Below, one piece after another: positions 12,321-25,402 of a stretch of DNA of 64,000 bases. The stretch covers positions 37,614,979 through 37,678,978 of the forward strand of contig OX463780.1 in NCBI GenBank assembly GCA_949825025.1. Reading direction: 5' to 3'. Positions within the stretch are counted from its first letter, which is position 1; every line of letters starts with the position of its first letter. Position numbers and translations under genes: made by a program. This DNA comes from Siphlonurus alternatus. Lineage: Eukaryota > Arthropoda > Insecta > Ephemeroptera > Siphlonuridae. Under the pieces are notes generated by a model, which searched no databases, was not told where the DNA came from, and saw only the letters and a program-made list of their open reading frames with translations.

Positions 12321-12617
12321 GCCGTCCTTTCCCTCTTACCAACTGCAGTATTACCAACCAGACCACCGACGCTCTGAGCGTGGAGTGCATCGAGGGCTTC
12401 GACGGTGGTCTGCCGCAGATGTTCGTGGTGGAGGTCCTCGAGGTGCCGGGACGGAGGCTGCGCTACAACGCCACCTCGCGCGTACCTGCCTTCACGCTGC
12501 ACGGCCTCGAGCCAGGGTTTACCTTCATGCTCCAGCTGTTCGCCGCAAACGCAAAAGGACGCTCCGAACCGGCCCTCATAGATGGGCTTTCCGTCAAGGG
12601 AGTCGCTAAGTTCACAG
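12321..12617 (+). CDS. Side-family receptor, exon B (fibronectin type III domain)
   Basis: This 297-nt exon (99 codons, phase 1 at both ends) lies between acceptor TTGCAG and donor ACAG|GTCAGT. It starts GRPFPLTNCS, continues through VECIEGFDGGLPQMFVVEV, and ends LSVKGVAKFTG. The EGFDGGLPQ-F-EV block and the late F-AANAKGRS-P strand are what I know from the FnIII domain next to the membrane in Side-family proteins. Three N-glycosylation sequons (NCS, NQT, NAT) and two cysteines 14 residues apart are visible. The exon is much richer in GC than its surroundings. The domain is extracellular. Confidence in an FnIII domain is high, and in the Side family good. Confidence 0.92.
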
Positions 12618-12690
12618 GTCAGTCGCCAGAGGGACAGCCAGGGGGGTAGCGTCAAATTGAAAACAAATAACTGACATTTACTGAGCTGGA

Positions 12691-13056
12691 GCAAGATTAC
12701 TCTACATAAAGGGGCATTTCCATGAAGCGTGGAAAGCGAGAAAATCGCGTGCCATAGCCAATCAGAGGCACGGAATTTCCTCTCCTTGCGGGGAGCGTTT
12801 TTTTGCCAACATGGCTACCATACGAGATTGAAGCAAGTGCGCTTTTCTCGCGCCGCCAAGCCCCGCTCGACATCGCTCCATGGAAATGCCCCTTAAGGTT
12901 CACATTTTCGTCCAGTTCGCGCAAGACCAATCAGAGAGAACTGTCACTCTCGAGCCTATTTCGAGGCATTCAGTGATTGGTCGTGACGTCACAGGCCCTA
13001 ACAAAAGCTGCACCAAGATGGCGGAGCGTCAAACTTAATGTGTAAGAGTAATCTTG
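12691..13056. mobile_element. Palindromic MITE-like element with 8-bp target duplication
   Basis: The ends are CAAGATTACTC and GAGTAATCTTG, flanked by direct GAGCTGGA repeats at 12683-12690 and 13057-13064. An 8-bp duplication fits hAT or P superfamilies. The interior holds a second palindrome (AAAGGGGCATTTCCATG near 12709 to CATGGAAATGCCCC near 12894) and a further inverted pair built on GACCAATCA/TGATTGGTC. There is no coding capacity. It lies just 73 bp after the exon B donor. Confidence 0.75.
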
Positions 13057-13064
13057 GAGCTGGA

Positions 13065-16000
13065 AGTTAATTTTAAGTTTTTAAGAGTCAAATTTCAAAG
13101 TATTATTATCAAAAATACAAAATCAATGTCTAAAGATCTTAAGTTCACTCGTAAAATATTTTACAAAGATTTCAAGTCTCTTCAAGACTTTCAAAATGCA
13201 GGACTTCCAAAACGTAGGACTTGCAGCCACTATTTTACCATTGACTTGTGAGTCAGACAACTTTTCGATGTATTAAATAAAGTCTTCTTACGCCTATATA
13301 CATGTATAACTACATGAGCTAATCTAATATACAGTATAATGGTCTATAAAAGACAATGCTAAAAAATGTTTAATTGTGGACAGTAAAAAATATCATAACA
13401 TCACATTTTCAGTATGACAAATCGCTAAATGGTACAGTATAAAACTATTTCCAGATTTTCTAGTCGTTTTCATATTGTTTCCAATAACTGCAAAATAATC
13501 TGTTTTCAAATAACTAAACTTTCAGTTATCTTTAATATTTGAAATATACACACAAAATTAATGAAAACAGTACGCACACCAAAAGAATAAATTTAAAAAT
13601 ATTTTATTATTTATAGACTTTGATTCTGACTAAAATTATAAACTAAAATAGATTACACTTAAATTTAAAAGCACCATAAATTGTAACTCGTAGTGTTTTT
13701 GTGTTTCAATATTTGCATTGAAAATATCTGACAAGTTATATTTATGTTCGTATATTTTAATTTTATATATTATATATAGCTACTTTATTTTAGATATATC
13801 TGGCTAGAGAACAAAACTATTTTATTTCTTGATATATAATATAAGAAGAAAATATTTAATCAAAGCTTATATTATTTATATGAATTCATTTATTTTAAGC
13901 AATAAATTCTGCCCTCATACACACGATATATAATAATAAATAAATTATAGCAGTGACCATTATGCCTTTGGTATTGCTACGAGAAATTCCAGAAAATACC
14001 GTATACAACATTCCTGTACGTCTTCTCAGATTGTATATATATATATATAAACGTAAAATAAATGAGGGAAAGAGTAGGGAACGAGAAGGGTCTTATAACG
14101 CTACTTCTTTTACCAACCGCAAATTAATTTTCCACTAGACTTTAATGAGAGAGAAAGAAGAAAACCTGGCACATTAGAGAGCTGTACCAATACTTCTTCC
14201 TGGAGAGCAATTCCGTTGCGACTTTTCCATTCAGATCTTTATTGTAAATATCTACCACCACACCAACCCACCCTCTTCTCAAAACGTGTTTTTTTTTTCT
14301 TCCATCCTACATCCTTCATTTTGAAGGCTTGGGGCGTAGTTTTGTTACATCGATTGAAAAAGTTTTCACGAGTAGAATCTCATTTTTGCTTGGTTGGTAA
14401 CAGAAAAGAAAAGCTGCAGAGTTAACCGTTTTTTTTTTTCGGGAGGAATAGGGGGAAGGTTTCCAAATAAATGCCTATAAGCCAATACATAGTGATGTAT
14501 ATTATAATTAAAAAAAAAAATTGATAAGATGAGAAAAATAGTAAAATACAACATATAATTATATAAAACTGGTTTGTAAAATTTTAATTAGATATCTGGC
14601 CAAGATTTTTTGTAGTAGATATTTCAAAAAAAAATATATAATATTTTTGTATAATTAGCTAGGATTTTCAGTAAGAAACACAATGAAAGTTTGAAAAGTT
14701 AGAGGATTCGAGTAATACAAAATGATTCTGGTGATTATTTGAAAAAATATACATCGATCGAGGAAGGGGGGGGAAGAGTGAAGTCGAAATTCTATTCAAT
14801 TACAGATACATATGATTAAAATCACGTCAGATCAGTGAGAAAATGGCCGAGGTCAATATAGATTTCGATTAATTTCACATGTGTTACACATCTTTTATAA
14901 ACCTCTATACACCTTGATCTGACCTAGGTTGATGAGGTTTGGATACTATTTTTTTCAAATTAAAAAAAAAAAAAAAAAAAAAACGAATTTCAGACATTTT
15001 CAAAAAATTTATAAAGAGGGCAATCTCGAGAGATAAAAAAAATCTTAAATTCGGCTCCACATAGAATTACAATTTAAATTTCTTAATATATATTATATAT
15101 TATTTGCAAAATAGCTTTATAAATTAACATTTTCTAATGGGTGAACTTAGCTAATATTTTATAAAGTAGTGCTGATTCTTTTCGCCAATTATTTAAAGAG
15201 CTATTTATTAATTTCACCCCGTAAATTTCATTTCACAACAACTCATATTAAATTTTTTGTTGTATTACAATCAAGTTCATGTTCCTATCCAGGAAATTAA
15301 ATTTTTCTATGAACTTCATATAATGTTACATTTAGTATACCAGAACAACCAAAAGAACACACAACAGCTGTTATGCTATATAGTATATATACGTATACGA
15401 GTATATAGCGTTTCGACAAAGATTTCAGTTGCACTTGGATTTCCTCTACTTAAAATTTCAAACTGAATTCTTTTAGCTTTCATATTTCTATATCAAATTT
15501 CATTCCCATCTAGTTAGTATTTTATTATTATTATTTTTTTAAATTCTGTCTGTCCAGTGACATTTTGGTCATTTTGCTTTCCTCTAATATTAGGGGGAAC
15601 TACTGTTAGCATTGTCAACATATAAAAATGGGGGAGGGAAGCGAGTGGTTGGGAGGAATGAAAAAAAAAAAAAAAACAGAATAACAAAATATAAAAAGCA
15701 AAGTTTGTTCTTTAAATTTTTTATTCGCAATATCCACATTGAATAACATTGGTAGTTGTGAGAAGGAGTTCTTCAAAGACTCAATATTCAAAGTCGTGCT
15801 TGGACTTAAGAGTTACTTTGCTCAGAATATTGCTTTTTAGATTCTTTGATATATATAAGTTTGTTCGTGGACACAAGGGTGTACTTTCTTTAGTTTCATA
15901 TCTACAATTTATATTCTGTTCAGATTCCTACCAAAAACTTTATTCAACTGTTATATTCAATGGATGTATTGAGTTAATTGTGTTTGTTTTATTTTAAAAT

Positions 16001-18868
16001 CGTATACATAATCTTTAAATTTAACATTTGTGATTTTGAATACACAATATAATACAAATAATGAAGTGACAATATTCAATTGTTATCATACCGACAGTTT
16101 CAAATTGATATTATTTTTTTATAAAAAAGAAAAAAATTAACGAAGTACGTGTTATATTGCTATTCCCAAGTGAGTCTCAAGATTACATCGTATGCAACAA
16201 TTAAAATTTATGAACCCAATCTACTGTTTTGGTGCATTTTTATTAGTAATGAATAAAAAGATAAATATACTTTTTTATGTAATATAACACGTATTTTTGA
16301 AAAAAAATATGTACCAAAAAAACTAAATTACAACATCATATTATGGTAAATATATCATGTAAATATTATTTCAATTTCAATTAGAATTATATATTTTATA
16401 TTACTCAAGATAATTTATTGTTACAGTATAAACATATGAAATTTGTTAAAAAAATAGTTTCTTGTATAATAATGCTAATATTATATAACATGTTCAACTA
16501 TCAGAAAATCTATAATGTAAAACGTTTTGGTAAATTATATATAGTGTTGTTTATACATAAAGTACGTAGCAGCGATGGAGAAGATGTCACCGCTTTACTG
16601 GAAGTGTAAGACTGTGGCCTAAACTGACGGGAGAGGCAGCCACTTACATCAACGTGAATTATACATGGGCCGAGAAAGCACGAAGGATGCAATGAAACAT
16701 GCAAATCAGCTGTATATCCTTTCCATCTCTCTCTCCCTCTACCCTTAAGCGTCAAGCGTCAACCATTTCTGATAGGTTGCGACAAACCCTTCTCTCCTTT
16801 GCATCCCTTGTACGATAATTTAATTACCACCTCCCCCACTCTGAAACAATATTACCCGTATCATTGCTTTAATACTTCAATTGTCCTCCTACGCTTCTGT
16901 TCATAGCATGTGATGGTCATCATTTAATTTATACATTCCCCCTTAATACCCTCTTTCCATTTATAATGATAATTGTAGTGATTTAATTAAACAAATTTCA
17001 ATCTAGATTATAATTTTGATAAAATACTTATAAATGTAACAACATACTTGTAAGTAGTGTTGTATTATTTCTAAATTATTTTACTTCTCAGTTATAATTT
17101 CCTATTATCCAAACTGTATTAAATACTAGCTTTGATATAAATAAACTTATAAAATCTATATATTATAAGTGTTTATAAAAATCTATTCTAAAAATTATTC
17201 ATTCCAAAATTAATATAAATTTATTGTGCATATGTTATTGCAATTATACCAATATACACGTGTAGTATCAGCTCCATTTGCTTCTTCTTTATAATTATTA
17301 TTTGATTTAATTAATAAGGTAATTACGTATTATAAATCAATATAATAGAAATATAATAAAACCCATTCAATAAATTTATTATACTAAACTAATCTATATT
17401 ATATAATACTCATTAAAAGCTTGAATATGAAGTAATACATTATAAATTGACTATGATGTAGTTTGTGTCAGTTTTGGGTCTACATAACGAGCTTGATGTT
17501 ATCTCCACAATGAGAAGGAAGATTATCTGCCCCCCTCCTTCTTCCTTGCACGTATTACAGGGAGCATCATGGTAGCAGCTACAGTAGTTCTCTCTCATTA
17601 GCTAGCCTTAGTAATGAAGTCTAACGGAGGGCGACCAAGTAAAACCAAGTCACGTTTGATTTATATAATAGTCCATATGTTGTAAAAGATATATAGGTAG
17701 ATTATAATTATACTAGACACTGTTATTATAAGCTTAAGGTGTACACATTGAGAGATACGGAACGTTATACTTATTATAAAGATATATTAAATTTGTATCT
17801 TTTTTTATGTAAGGAATATTAGTTTTATATATTCACATAAAGAAACTTTCATTTTTAATTTTTAGCACAGTAAAATTCAATCAAAGGTAAAATTTAGATT
17901 GCCTCAAAGTTTATGCAAAATAAATGGTAAAAAAAAAACATGGTTATGTTTCAAAAATCTCAAATCCATAAATTATTGAGACATGCAAAAGTAAGTTATA
18001 TATGTAAAATATAACCTTTGTGGATCCTCGTTCAGTGATACATTGTAAATTTATGCAATGAAGTTTTTGTGAATAAACTCCAGTGGAGGAGGATGTATAA
18101 TAACTTTTACAGTGAATTAATTATATTATTTTTTTATGAAATTTAGTGCTCCAGTGTTTCCGGGCATGGTTATAGTAGTTAGATCCTGAAATTTTTAAAG
18201 AGGCATCAAAAAAATAAAATTAATAGTGAAGTACCAGCGAATTACACTCTTTCAACTCTGTGGTATCTACAAAATAATACAGCATTCAAATTTAATTTAA
18301 GAAATCTCTGGCCTAAAAATATTGTACTGTGCAAAACTTGGAAAAACACTCGACCGACAGGGTATGTGTATAAATATTTTGCAGTATAATAAGAAAAAAA
18401 TTACCTGTATAATAAATATATATTAAACGTGAATGTATATAATAAAATTGTATATCACGAGCCATTTATTAAAGGTCAAATTCATATATTATGTAATTAC
18501 ATAAAGGTACAATTAATTTTCAAAGCAACTCCAGTAAATATTCTTATGTATTTTTATCTAAACAAATTCAAATTATAAATAATATCCACGTGTAATTAAA
18601 GAAAACATGCAGTGTAAAGTAATCGTATTTTAACATGAATCAAACTATATATTCCAATCTCTCTGTATTATAATACTCATGCATGTATATTCACACATAC
18701 ATTATGTGGCAGATAGAAGGTCTGAACATCCCTAGATTGGAACGTGACAGGAATTCATGAGAAGAGAGAGGGGGGGGTCCAAGCCACGCAATCCCTTGTT
18801 AATGCCCTGCTTATCCTTTTCCTGATACATTTGCAACTCACAGGTGAATTCTGACCGCTGAGACTAAC

Positions 18869-18870
<2 letters not shown>
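13065..18870. other. Intron 2, middle
   Basis: AT-rich sequence with homopolymer runs and TA-rich patches. I see no exon or recognisable element. Confidence 0.6.

Positions 18871-18871
<1 letters not shown>

Positions 18872-18922
<51 letters not shown>
18872..18922 (+). repeat. (TC)n microsatellite
   Basis: About 25 uninterrupted dinucleotide units in intron 2. Confidence 0.97.
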
Positions 18923-18924
<2 letters not shown>

Positions 18925-20267
18925 CTTTGCATGCTCTTTTGATTAATGGAGGTTTTTGGTAATACTTTCTGCTAATGGGAACTGTATGGTTGGGTCATTT
19001 TATAACCTTTGTTTCACTTCATCTTAATTAAAGGTGGAAGTACTAATATTATGTTGCATATATTTTATGTAATTGGTAATTTATTATATGAAATATTAAT
19101 ATATTTTTTTTTCTAATCTGTAAATATTTTTTTGTTTTATTTATTTAAAGTAGCTTAACATTGTTAGTTGTATTTCTTTACAATTCTTACATTTACTTAT
19201 GCTACGAACTTCTATTAACCTTTATGTTAAATAATATGAACAAAATTGATGATAACATTTGATTTTTCCTTTCATTATATATACTTTCTTATCCTTGAGG
19301 ATGATTATACTCAAGGTTGAATTAGTGGTTAGTTTTTAGGTTAGTTTTTCCAGCATCAAAATAGTCACATATAATATTATAAGTATCGCTCTATTTCGAA
19401 GTTGAACAAATTTCCTATATCATTGACATTTGTTTAAATTGTAAAATTGCACCTTATTGAACAGTATTTTATATTTTGAAATGAACTATAGGAATTTGAA
19501 GATAAAAAAATTGAACTTCACTCACTATTATAGTGGGAAAACTGATACGTTATCTTCCATAAACGTAACACTGTATCAATTGTAGTCAACTGACAGCTAC
19601 AAATTCCTTAATGTTAGTGCTGGTCATCTATCATTCCGCAGCTCCCATGAACAGGAGAGATCTGAAATAGCTGTTATGTCAATGAAAAACGTGTAGGATA
19701 ACTGTGGAAAATGGATTAAAATTAAAACATACGATATACATTATAACGATTAAACAAGTAGATTTAATTGATAACAAATGTGTTTTTAGATATTATGAAA
19801 AATTCTGTTTTATTATTAAATTTTGTGTATTTGTATATAATTGCATTTCTCAACCTAGTTTTTTTTTATTTATTATTTTATTTCCCTCATGAGTACATAA
19901 ATGAGTACATAAATAACAAGTCAGAGGCAGGAAACTCACAAACAGTCCAATAAGAACAATTCACATCCCAGGCAAAGTGAATAGTTCATTGATGTATAAT
20001 ATCTAATATCATTAAATTTATTTTTGACGAAACAAGAATACAATATATTTTGGACTTAAAAAAATATGTATAAGTAATCATAAAAAGAGAATTCATAATA
20101 ACAACTACATTATCAGCTTTTAATTACATATTACTGATAAAGGATAAGATTTTTCTGGAAATTGGCCAGCTTGTAGATAAACAACCTTTTTTGTAAGTTA
20201 TTTGATAAAGGTAACGATTGTTCATGTGACATTATCAATTCTAACGTTTACACTCTCGTGTCTCCAG
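18923..20267. other. Intron 2, 3' end
   Basis: AT-rich. It ends in the acceptor CTCGTGTCTCCAG. Nothing else is recognised. Confidence 0.65.
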
Positions 20268-20585
20268 GGCCGTCCCAGACCCTTCCTCTAAGTCCCGTGC
20301 TGGCCGGCTTGGTAGCCACGGCTGTGGCGCTGCTGCTGGTGGTGTGTGCCGTGGTGGTGGCGTTGTACCGGAGGCACCAGCGTGGCGCGGCCATGCGAGG
20401 CGGCGTGACAACGGTGTGCAAGGCCCCGCCCCCGTGTGCCAACAACGGAGGGGGCAGCGTGGCTCTGCAGGGCATGGAGGCGCGGCGAGTGGACGACGAC
20501 AGCGAGGGACAGCTGCTGCCCTCCTGCACCCCCGTCACCGGGGCGGACACCGACACTGACCCCGACGTCATCCCCAACAAGCACG
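20268..20585 (+). CDS. Side-family receptor, exon C (transmembrane and juxtamembrane)
   Basis: This 318-nt exon (106 codons, phase 1 at both ends) has acceptor TCTCCAG and donor CACG|GTGAGA. After a short Pro/Ser linker, a 23-residue hydrophobic helix (bases about 20297-20365, VLAGLVATAVALL...VVVAL) is followed by a basic stop-transfer YRRHQR. This gives a type I topology with the Ig/FnIII domains outside. The cytoplasmic part is low complexity, with KAPPPCANNGGG, an acidic DDDSEGQ stretch and a Thr/Asp-rich TGADTDTDPD run. It shows no catalytic domain. GC is very high compared with the introns. The phase match to exon B (G split 1/2) supports direct splicing. Confidence 0.92.
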
Positions 20586-21419
20586 GTGAGACTCAGGGAG
20601 TGTTGACAGGTGACCTTAGGTCACGAGAAAAACATCTCGAGGAAATTGTGTTTGAAATCCTTGGCTTTCTTACGATCAAAATAAATATTGATTTTTATTT
20701 AAACTTAAACCACAATTGTCTGATTTAAAAAATATTATATATATACATATTTGACATACCCTTCAAGAGCTAATATAATTATTGCCATAAAATATAAATT
20801 AACAATCCTGAGTGAGGTACATACATGTAGTAAAACAATGTTAAACTAAATTTTAATTGTATTTGTGTATGGTACCGTAAAACCGTTTGGTCAAATTTAA
20901 TTTTAAAATTTTGTAAAATTCTCCTTTATTTTCTATAAAGCTAAAATGCTTTTTAAAAAAATATTATTTGAACTATTCTTTTTATCTGTGAGTTTAAAAT
21001 TCAATTTTCATGCTTTGAAGATAATTTGGGCATGTATGCCAAGTTATTTTCTTTACGTTTATTTTGCTGCTGGCTGGTTTGTTTATTCCACCCCCGCCCG
21101 CCGCTGGCTGCTCGCGTCTTCCGCGGCGCACTTGTAGAACTGTTATTACGGCAAGGGCAAACACAACAACATGCGCCCTCACCTCCCGCCCGTTTTGCTG
21201 GCAGAGCATTTACTGTACTCTCGTGAACCAAAAACATGGAAAATGTTATACTTGAACTACTCACAAGACACTATGATGTCAATGAGAATATTAACAAATA
21301 GTTACAGAAATTTACAAACAATTACAAAATTCACAACGTAATAACATTTCTTTAAAAAAAAAAATGATGTTGCATGATTGTGTATGAGATACAAATTTTG
21401 GAGTTTATAAAGTTTACTG
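20586..21419. other. Intron 3, 5' part with a GC-rich islet
   Basis: Mostly AT-rich, but about 21090-21205 is a CpG-rich islet. No exon with good borders and homology could be made from it. It may be regulatory or an unrecognised insertion. Confidence 0.4.
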
Positions 21420-21837
21420 TTAAGGGCATTGGGTGTAGCACCGGTAGTTGGCAACACTGACGTATCTTCACCATGTTAATTTTTGATCATTGCTCCTCGG
21501 AGTAATTTTTATGCTAGAGCTAAGCTGATTGCTGTAGTATCAAGATAATTAGTAGCCCAAGTGCACAATTTGGCTCAATAAAGCCTGATTTAAAGAAAAG
21601 TATTTTTTTTATATTTTAGAAAAATGCATGTAAATTTAAAAAATTACTAAAAAATACTTTTCTTTAAATCAGGCTTTATTTAGCCAAATTGTGCACTTGG
21701 GCTACTAATTATCTTGATACTACAGCAATCAGCTTAGCTCTAGCATAAAAATTACTCCGAGGAGCAATGATCAAAAATTAAAATGGTGAAGATACGTCAG
21801 TGTTGCCAACTACCGGTGCTACACCCAATGCCCTTAA
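21420..21837. mobile_element. Near-perfect hairpin MITE bounded by TTAA
   Basis: Two 189-bp arms (21420-21608 and 21649-21837) are inverted copies that differ, by my reading, at only two positions, around a 40-nt loop. The ends are TTAAGGGCATTGGGTG and its complement, so the element is bounded by TTAA on both sides, the target duplication of piggyBac-like (or Kolobok) transposons. There is no coding capacity. It lies inside intron 3 and would fold into a long double-stranded RNA when the receptor gene is transcribed. Confidence 0.85.
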
Positions 21838-23620
21838 TCATGACCCTAAAAAAATATCGAGTTTTATGAATATACCTCCAGCATTATGTTTTAAAATAAT
21901 TCATGTGGATTTAAAATGAAGCACGTTTAATTTCTACTTCCCACAACATTTTCATTCAACTATAAACCTTTTCTTGCATTGTTTTAAGCTAGGTATATAA
22001 ATAATATATTAAATAGGCATCGTTAGGCTTACAGCTACTTCAATAAACAAAACAACCTCTTGCTACCAGCATAATAACATTAATAACAATGAGTAATATA
22101 TTATTAATTAGTCTCTTGCTCGGTTTTGAAGTATATATATATAATCCACGTATTTCAAATGTATACAGAAAACAAGGAACTATAGAATAATCTTGTACGT
22201 ATTTTTTTCTTATACAATTTATACACATAAGTTATTTACATGCTTCGTAATAGGCCCTAGGAGGTATATATATAGGAAAAATGAATGTTATGATAGTGAA
22301 TATATGCCTATACAATAATAGTCATTCAATCAACTAAAGTTGTTTTGTATACAACTTGCTTGTGGTGTAAAAAATATATGCCGTGATTAAAGCAGAGAAA
22401 TGAACTGACATTTCGGTCTTTGGTTATTTGCATTTATTTTCATAATTTCTGTGTGATTGGTTTCTATATTTTGACTGGTTTCTATATTTTGACCTTTGCT
22501 CAAGAAATTTCATCATTTCTGCTTTTACGGAATTTGAGTTAAAAATTACCTTCTTAGACATTTTCGATTAAGTATTAGTAATAAAGGTATTATTATTAAA
22601 AATTACACGCACATATTTTATCCCGTTTCATTAAGTTTCATTACTTGATGCAGACCAAAATTCACGTAATGCTGCAGTTTTCTTGTACCAGTGATGGCGT
22701 TCAATGTTATTTTGTACCCAGACTTTGAATAATTTGATATATTTTAAACTATTTTAAAGGTCACAGTGGAGCATATTATATTAGTATTTGCAGTGATTGA
22801 CAGCTACATTCAATAATTAAGTACTGCTGTGAACAATAATTCTCAGGTGAATTATTGTTAATTAATCTAGTTGCATAGTTAGATTTTTTTATTTTATTGA
22901 TTTAGTCTGTTACTATCGATATTTTTATTATTATTATTATTGCATTAAAGTTCACAGCCTGACATTTAGTTTTCATAAAAGTGGGATAAACTATAATTTC
23001 TTTACTCTTTACTCCTTATGTCTCTTTATGTTCATAATTAAGCTTAATATATAGCAATGATTACATTGCAATGTATTGAGTATTGTTATAAAATATCCAG
23101 GAAGTTTTAGAATAGGGAGAACTAGTTTGATGCAGGACAGTTCATCAATGATATACCAACAATTAAGATACAGAAAAACATGCACTTGCTAAATAAAGGT
23201 AATTTGCGGTGACGTCATGAACTCTGTTATAATTTAAAGTATTATTTTTTCCTTGCAATAGTCTACCTAGCTGTAACCTCAATTAACCTACTTTTCAGGG
23301 TAGGGCTATATAATAGCATCATGCAAATTCATTCCTGTAAAGAAACGATGTCCTATAACAAGATGCTAAAATGCTCGAGGTCAGTTTTTTCAGATGTTTT
23401 CCGGTCTACAAATGGTAGGGGTCTACATCTACACTGCGCGTTACATTTAATTAGATTTTCATCGTGTTTGAAATGTCCTCCGGCATTGGTTGACACTTTG
23501 CATCAAAAAGGATCTAACTGGTTCAACACGGGCCGAATACTTCCGACCATAAACCAAATGAGTATGTCAGAATATGAAATGAATGAGGAATTTCAATGCA
23601 CGTTTCTCCACTTGTTTCAG
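21838..23620. other. Intron 3, 3' part
   Basis: AT-rich, ending in the acceptor CACTTGTTTCAG. Nothing else is recognised. Confidence 0.65.
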
Positions 23621-23817
23621 AACGCCGACCCTTGAAGGGTTTCATGAAGATGTACAAGACCCCTCCGCAGCGGCGAAGGAAAAAGGTGGAAACCGACGAG
23701 TGCGTGACGGAGGCGGCCGAGGCGGACGCCGAGCTGAGCATGGCGCAGGCGCACGAGCAACGCATGCTCAGCATGGCGGGCAGCAGGGACGGCTCCGTCA
23801 ACCACCTGGCCAACAAC
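23621..23817 (+). CDS. Side-family receptor, exon D (cytoplasmic tail)
   Basis: This 197-nt exon enters in phase 1 and leaves in phase 0 (CAACAAC|GTGAGT). It encodes ERRPLKGFMKMYKTPPQ followed by the basic RRRKK cluster, then an acidic, Ala/Glu-rich segment (TEAAEADAELSMAQAHEQ) likely to be helical, and ends GSVNHLANN. No enzyme domain or Tyr-based signalling motif is obvious. The basic cluster could bind membrane lipids or act in sorting, but that is conjecture. Frame continuity with exon C, the strong borders, and GC content far above the flanks support it as a true exon. Confidence 0.88.
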
Positions 23818-24233
23818 GTGAGTCTAACCCTCGTGGTATCAACATTTTTATCATATATATAACCGCAGTCTTCTAGGATAGCTGTTTAATAATTTTAATA
23901 AAAAAAACTTATGGTTGACGATGGATTCCTCGTCCAGGACCAAACCACTTGGAGAGAAAGTTCTATATCCTGCAGTTAGTATTTCCCTTGATGTATTCCT
24001 ATATGGGTCATTTTAATATACAGTCAAATTTGTATAACATTTCTTCCAGAAGTAACCGAAATATAGTATTTCTCGCCTTCCTATTCGTATTTCAACGTTG
24101 CAATTTCACACATAGATCAGTAATTTTACTGCATATTCCTCTGCAAAGTTCCAAAACTAAATTGAAAACAAAATAACCAAGAAAGTCATACTTCCGGCTA
24201 CTTCCGGAAGGAATATCAAATAATTTGACTGTT
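23818..24233. other. Intron 4, 5' part
   Basis: Starts with the donor GTGAGT. Unremarkable AT-rich sequence up to the hAT-like insertion. Confidence 0.6.
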
Positions 24234-24241
24234 AATTTCAC

Positions 24242-25394
24242 CAGTGGCGTAGCCAGGATTTGTCCAAGGGGGGGGTTCTTGAAGAAAAATAAGATCGAGA
24301 ATAGCCCACTGGGGGGTTTGGGGGGCGTAGCCCCCCAATAGCTCGCCGCAGGCGCGATTTTTTTAAAGGACACGCCCCTTTTTTTAGGGTAAAATTATGA
24401 AAAAATACTATTATAGAGAATGTATGGCCTGATGCAATATTTTTAAAATTTTATATTTTTAACACCCCATTTTTTTAATTTCTTTTCAATATTGTACGTG
24501 CACTAACGTAATAACTAAAGCTTTGAGTAAATAATTTTAGTTGAATCAAGTAATTCATCTAATAACCACTTTTATATTATTTTTACTAGTTTCATGGTGC
24601 GCGATTTTTTTGACAAAGGGACGTGGAATATAATTTTTTTCGATGAAAAGTTGCAGCAAATTTCTTATATTTGTAAATCGTAAATTATGTAGTTACAATA
24701 TTTTTGTTACTTATACTTTTTCTATAATAAAAAAATATAATAGACCACATTTTAAGACGATGTACTGATGTACGAGCAAGAAAAAATCGGAAAAAATATT
24801 TATGTTCAAATTTTCAAAAGAGGAAAATCAATTTATTACATTAACAATTGTAAGTATAATATACTGTAAAATTAATTAATTAAAAAAATCAGATTTTTTT
24901 AACTTCAATAATAAATTTAAAGATATACGTACCAGTATACATGAGACAATGAAACTAGTAATTGTAAGATGTAATATACCTATATAATTAATGAAAAAAT
25001 AATAAAATACTATAAATAATTTTATTTTTATTCTGAACATCATGCGGGGAATGTTTTCAACATTGTTTATACTTTAAATTGTTATCTTTTCGTGTACAAA
25101 AACATAAACAACTTAATAATGAATACTACATAATATAATTATCATAATAAAATTACCATACTTAAATAATCATAATACTGTAGACCGATTTTAAATAAAT
25201 TAATGATGTATTAACATTGAGTTTCGGGGATATAAATTTTTAAAGTTTTTTTTAAGAAAATTTTTCATAAAATTTTAGCTAAATCGTATCCGTCGAGTAC
25301 CATTTTTTGTTAATTTTCGCTTAAAATTTACTAAGGTTCAGCTCTCAAGGGGGGGGTTATAACACCCAAACCCCCCCCCTTGTCTACGCCCCTG
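24242..25394. mobile_element. Non-autonomous hAT-like transposon
   Basis: The 1,153-bp element begins CAGTGGCGTAGCCAG and ends GTCTACGCCCCTG, forming imperfect terminal inverted repeats of the CAG-GGCGTAG type. It is flanked by perfect 8-bp direct repeats AATTTCAC (24234-24241 and 25395-25402), the hallmark of hAT insertions. Both ends have subterminal runs of G or C. The AT-rich interior has no long reading frame. It takes up about 40% of intron 4. Confidence 0.88.
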
Positions 25395-25402
25395 AATTTC
25401 AC

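Noticed and set aside
20610..20624. GTGACCTTAGGTCAC, an everted nuclear-receptor-like half-site pair
   Set aside because: Seven-base arms are expected a few times by chance in 64 kb, and nothing else supports a binding site.
22417..22435. TCTTTGGTTATTTGC, resembling the start of miR-9
   Set aside because: The match stops after about ten bases, and I see no opposing arm for a precursor.
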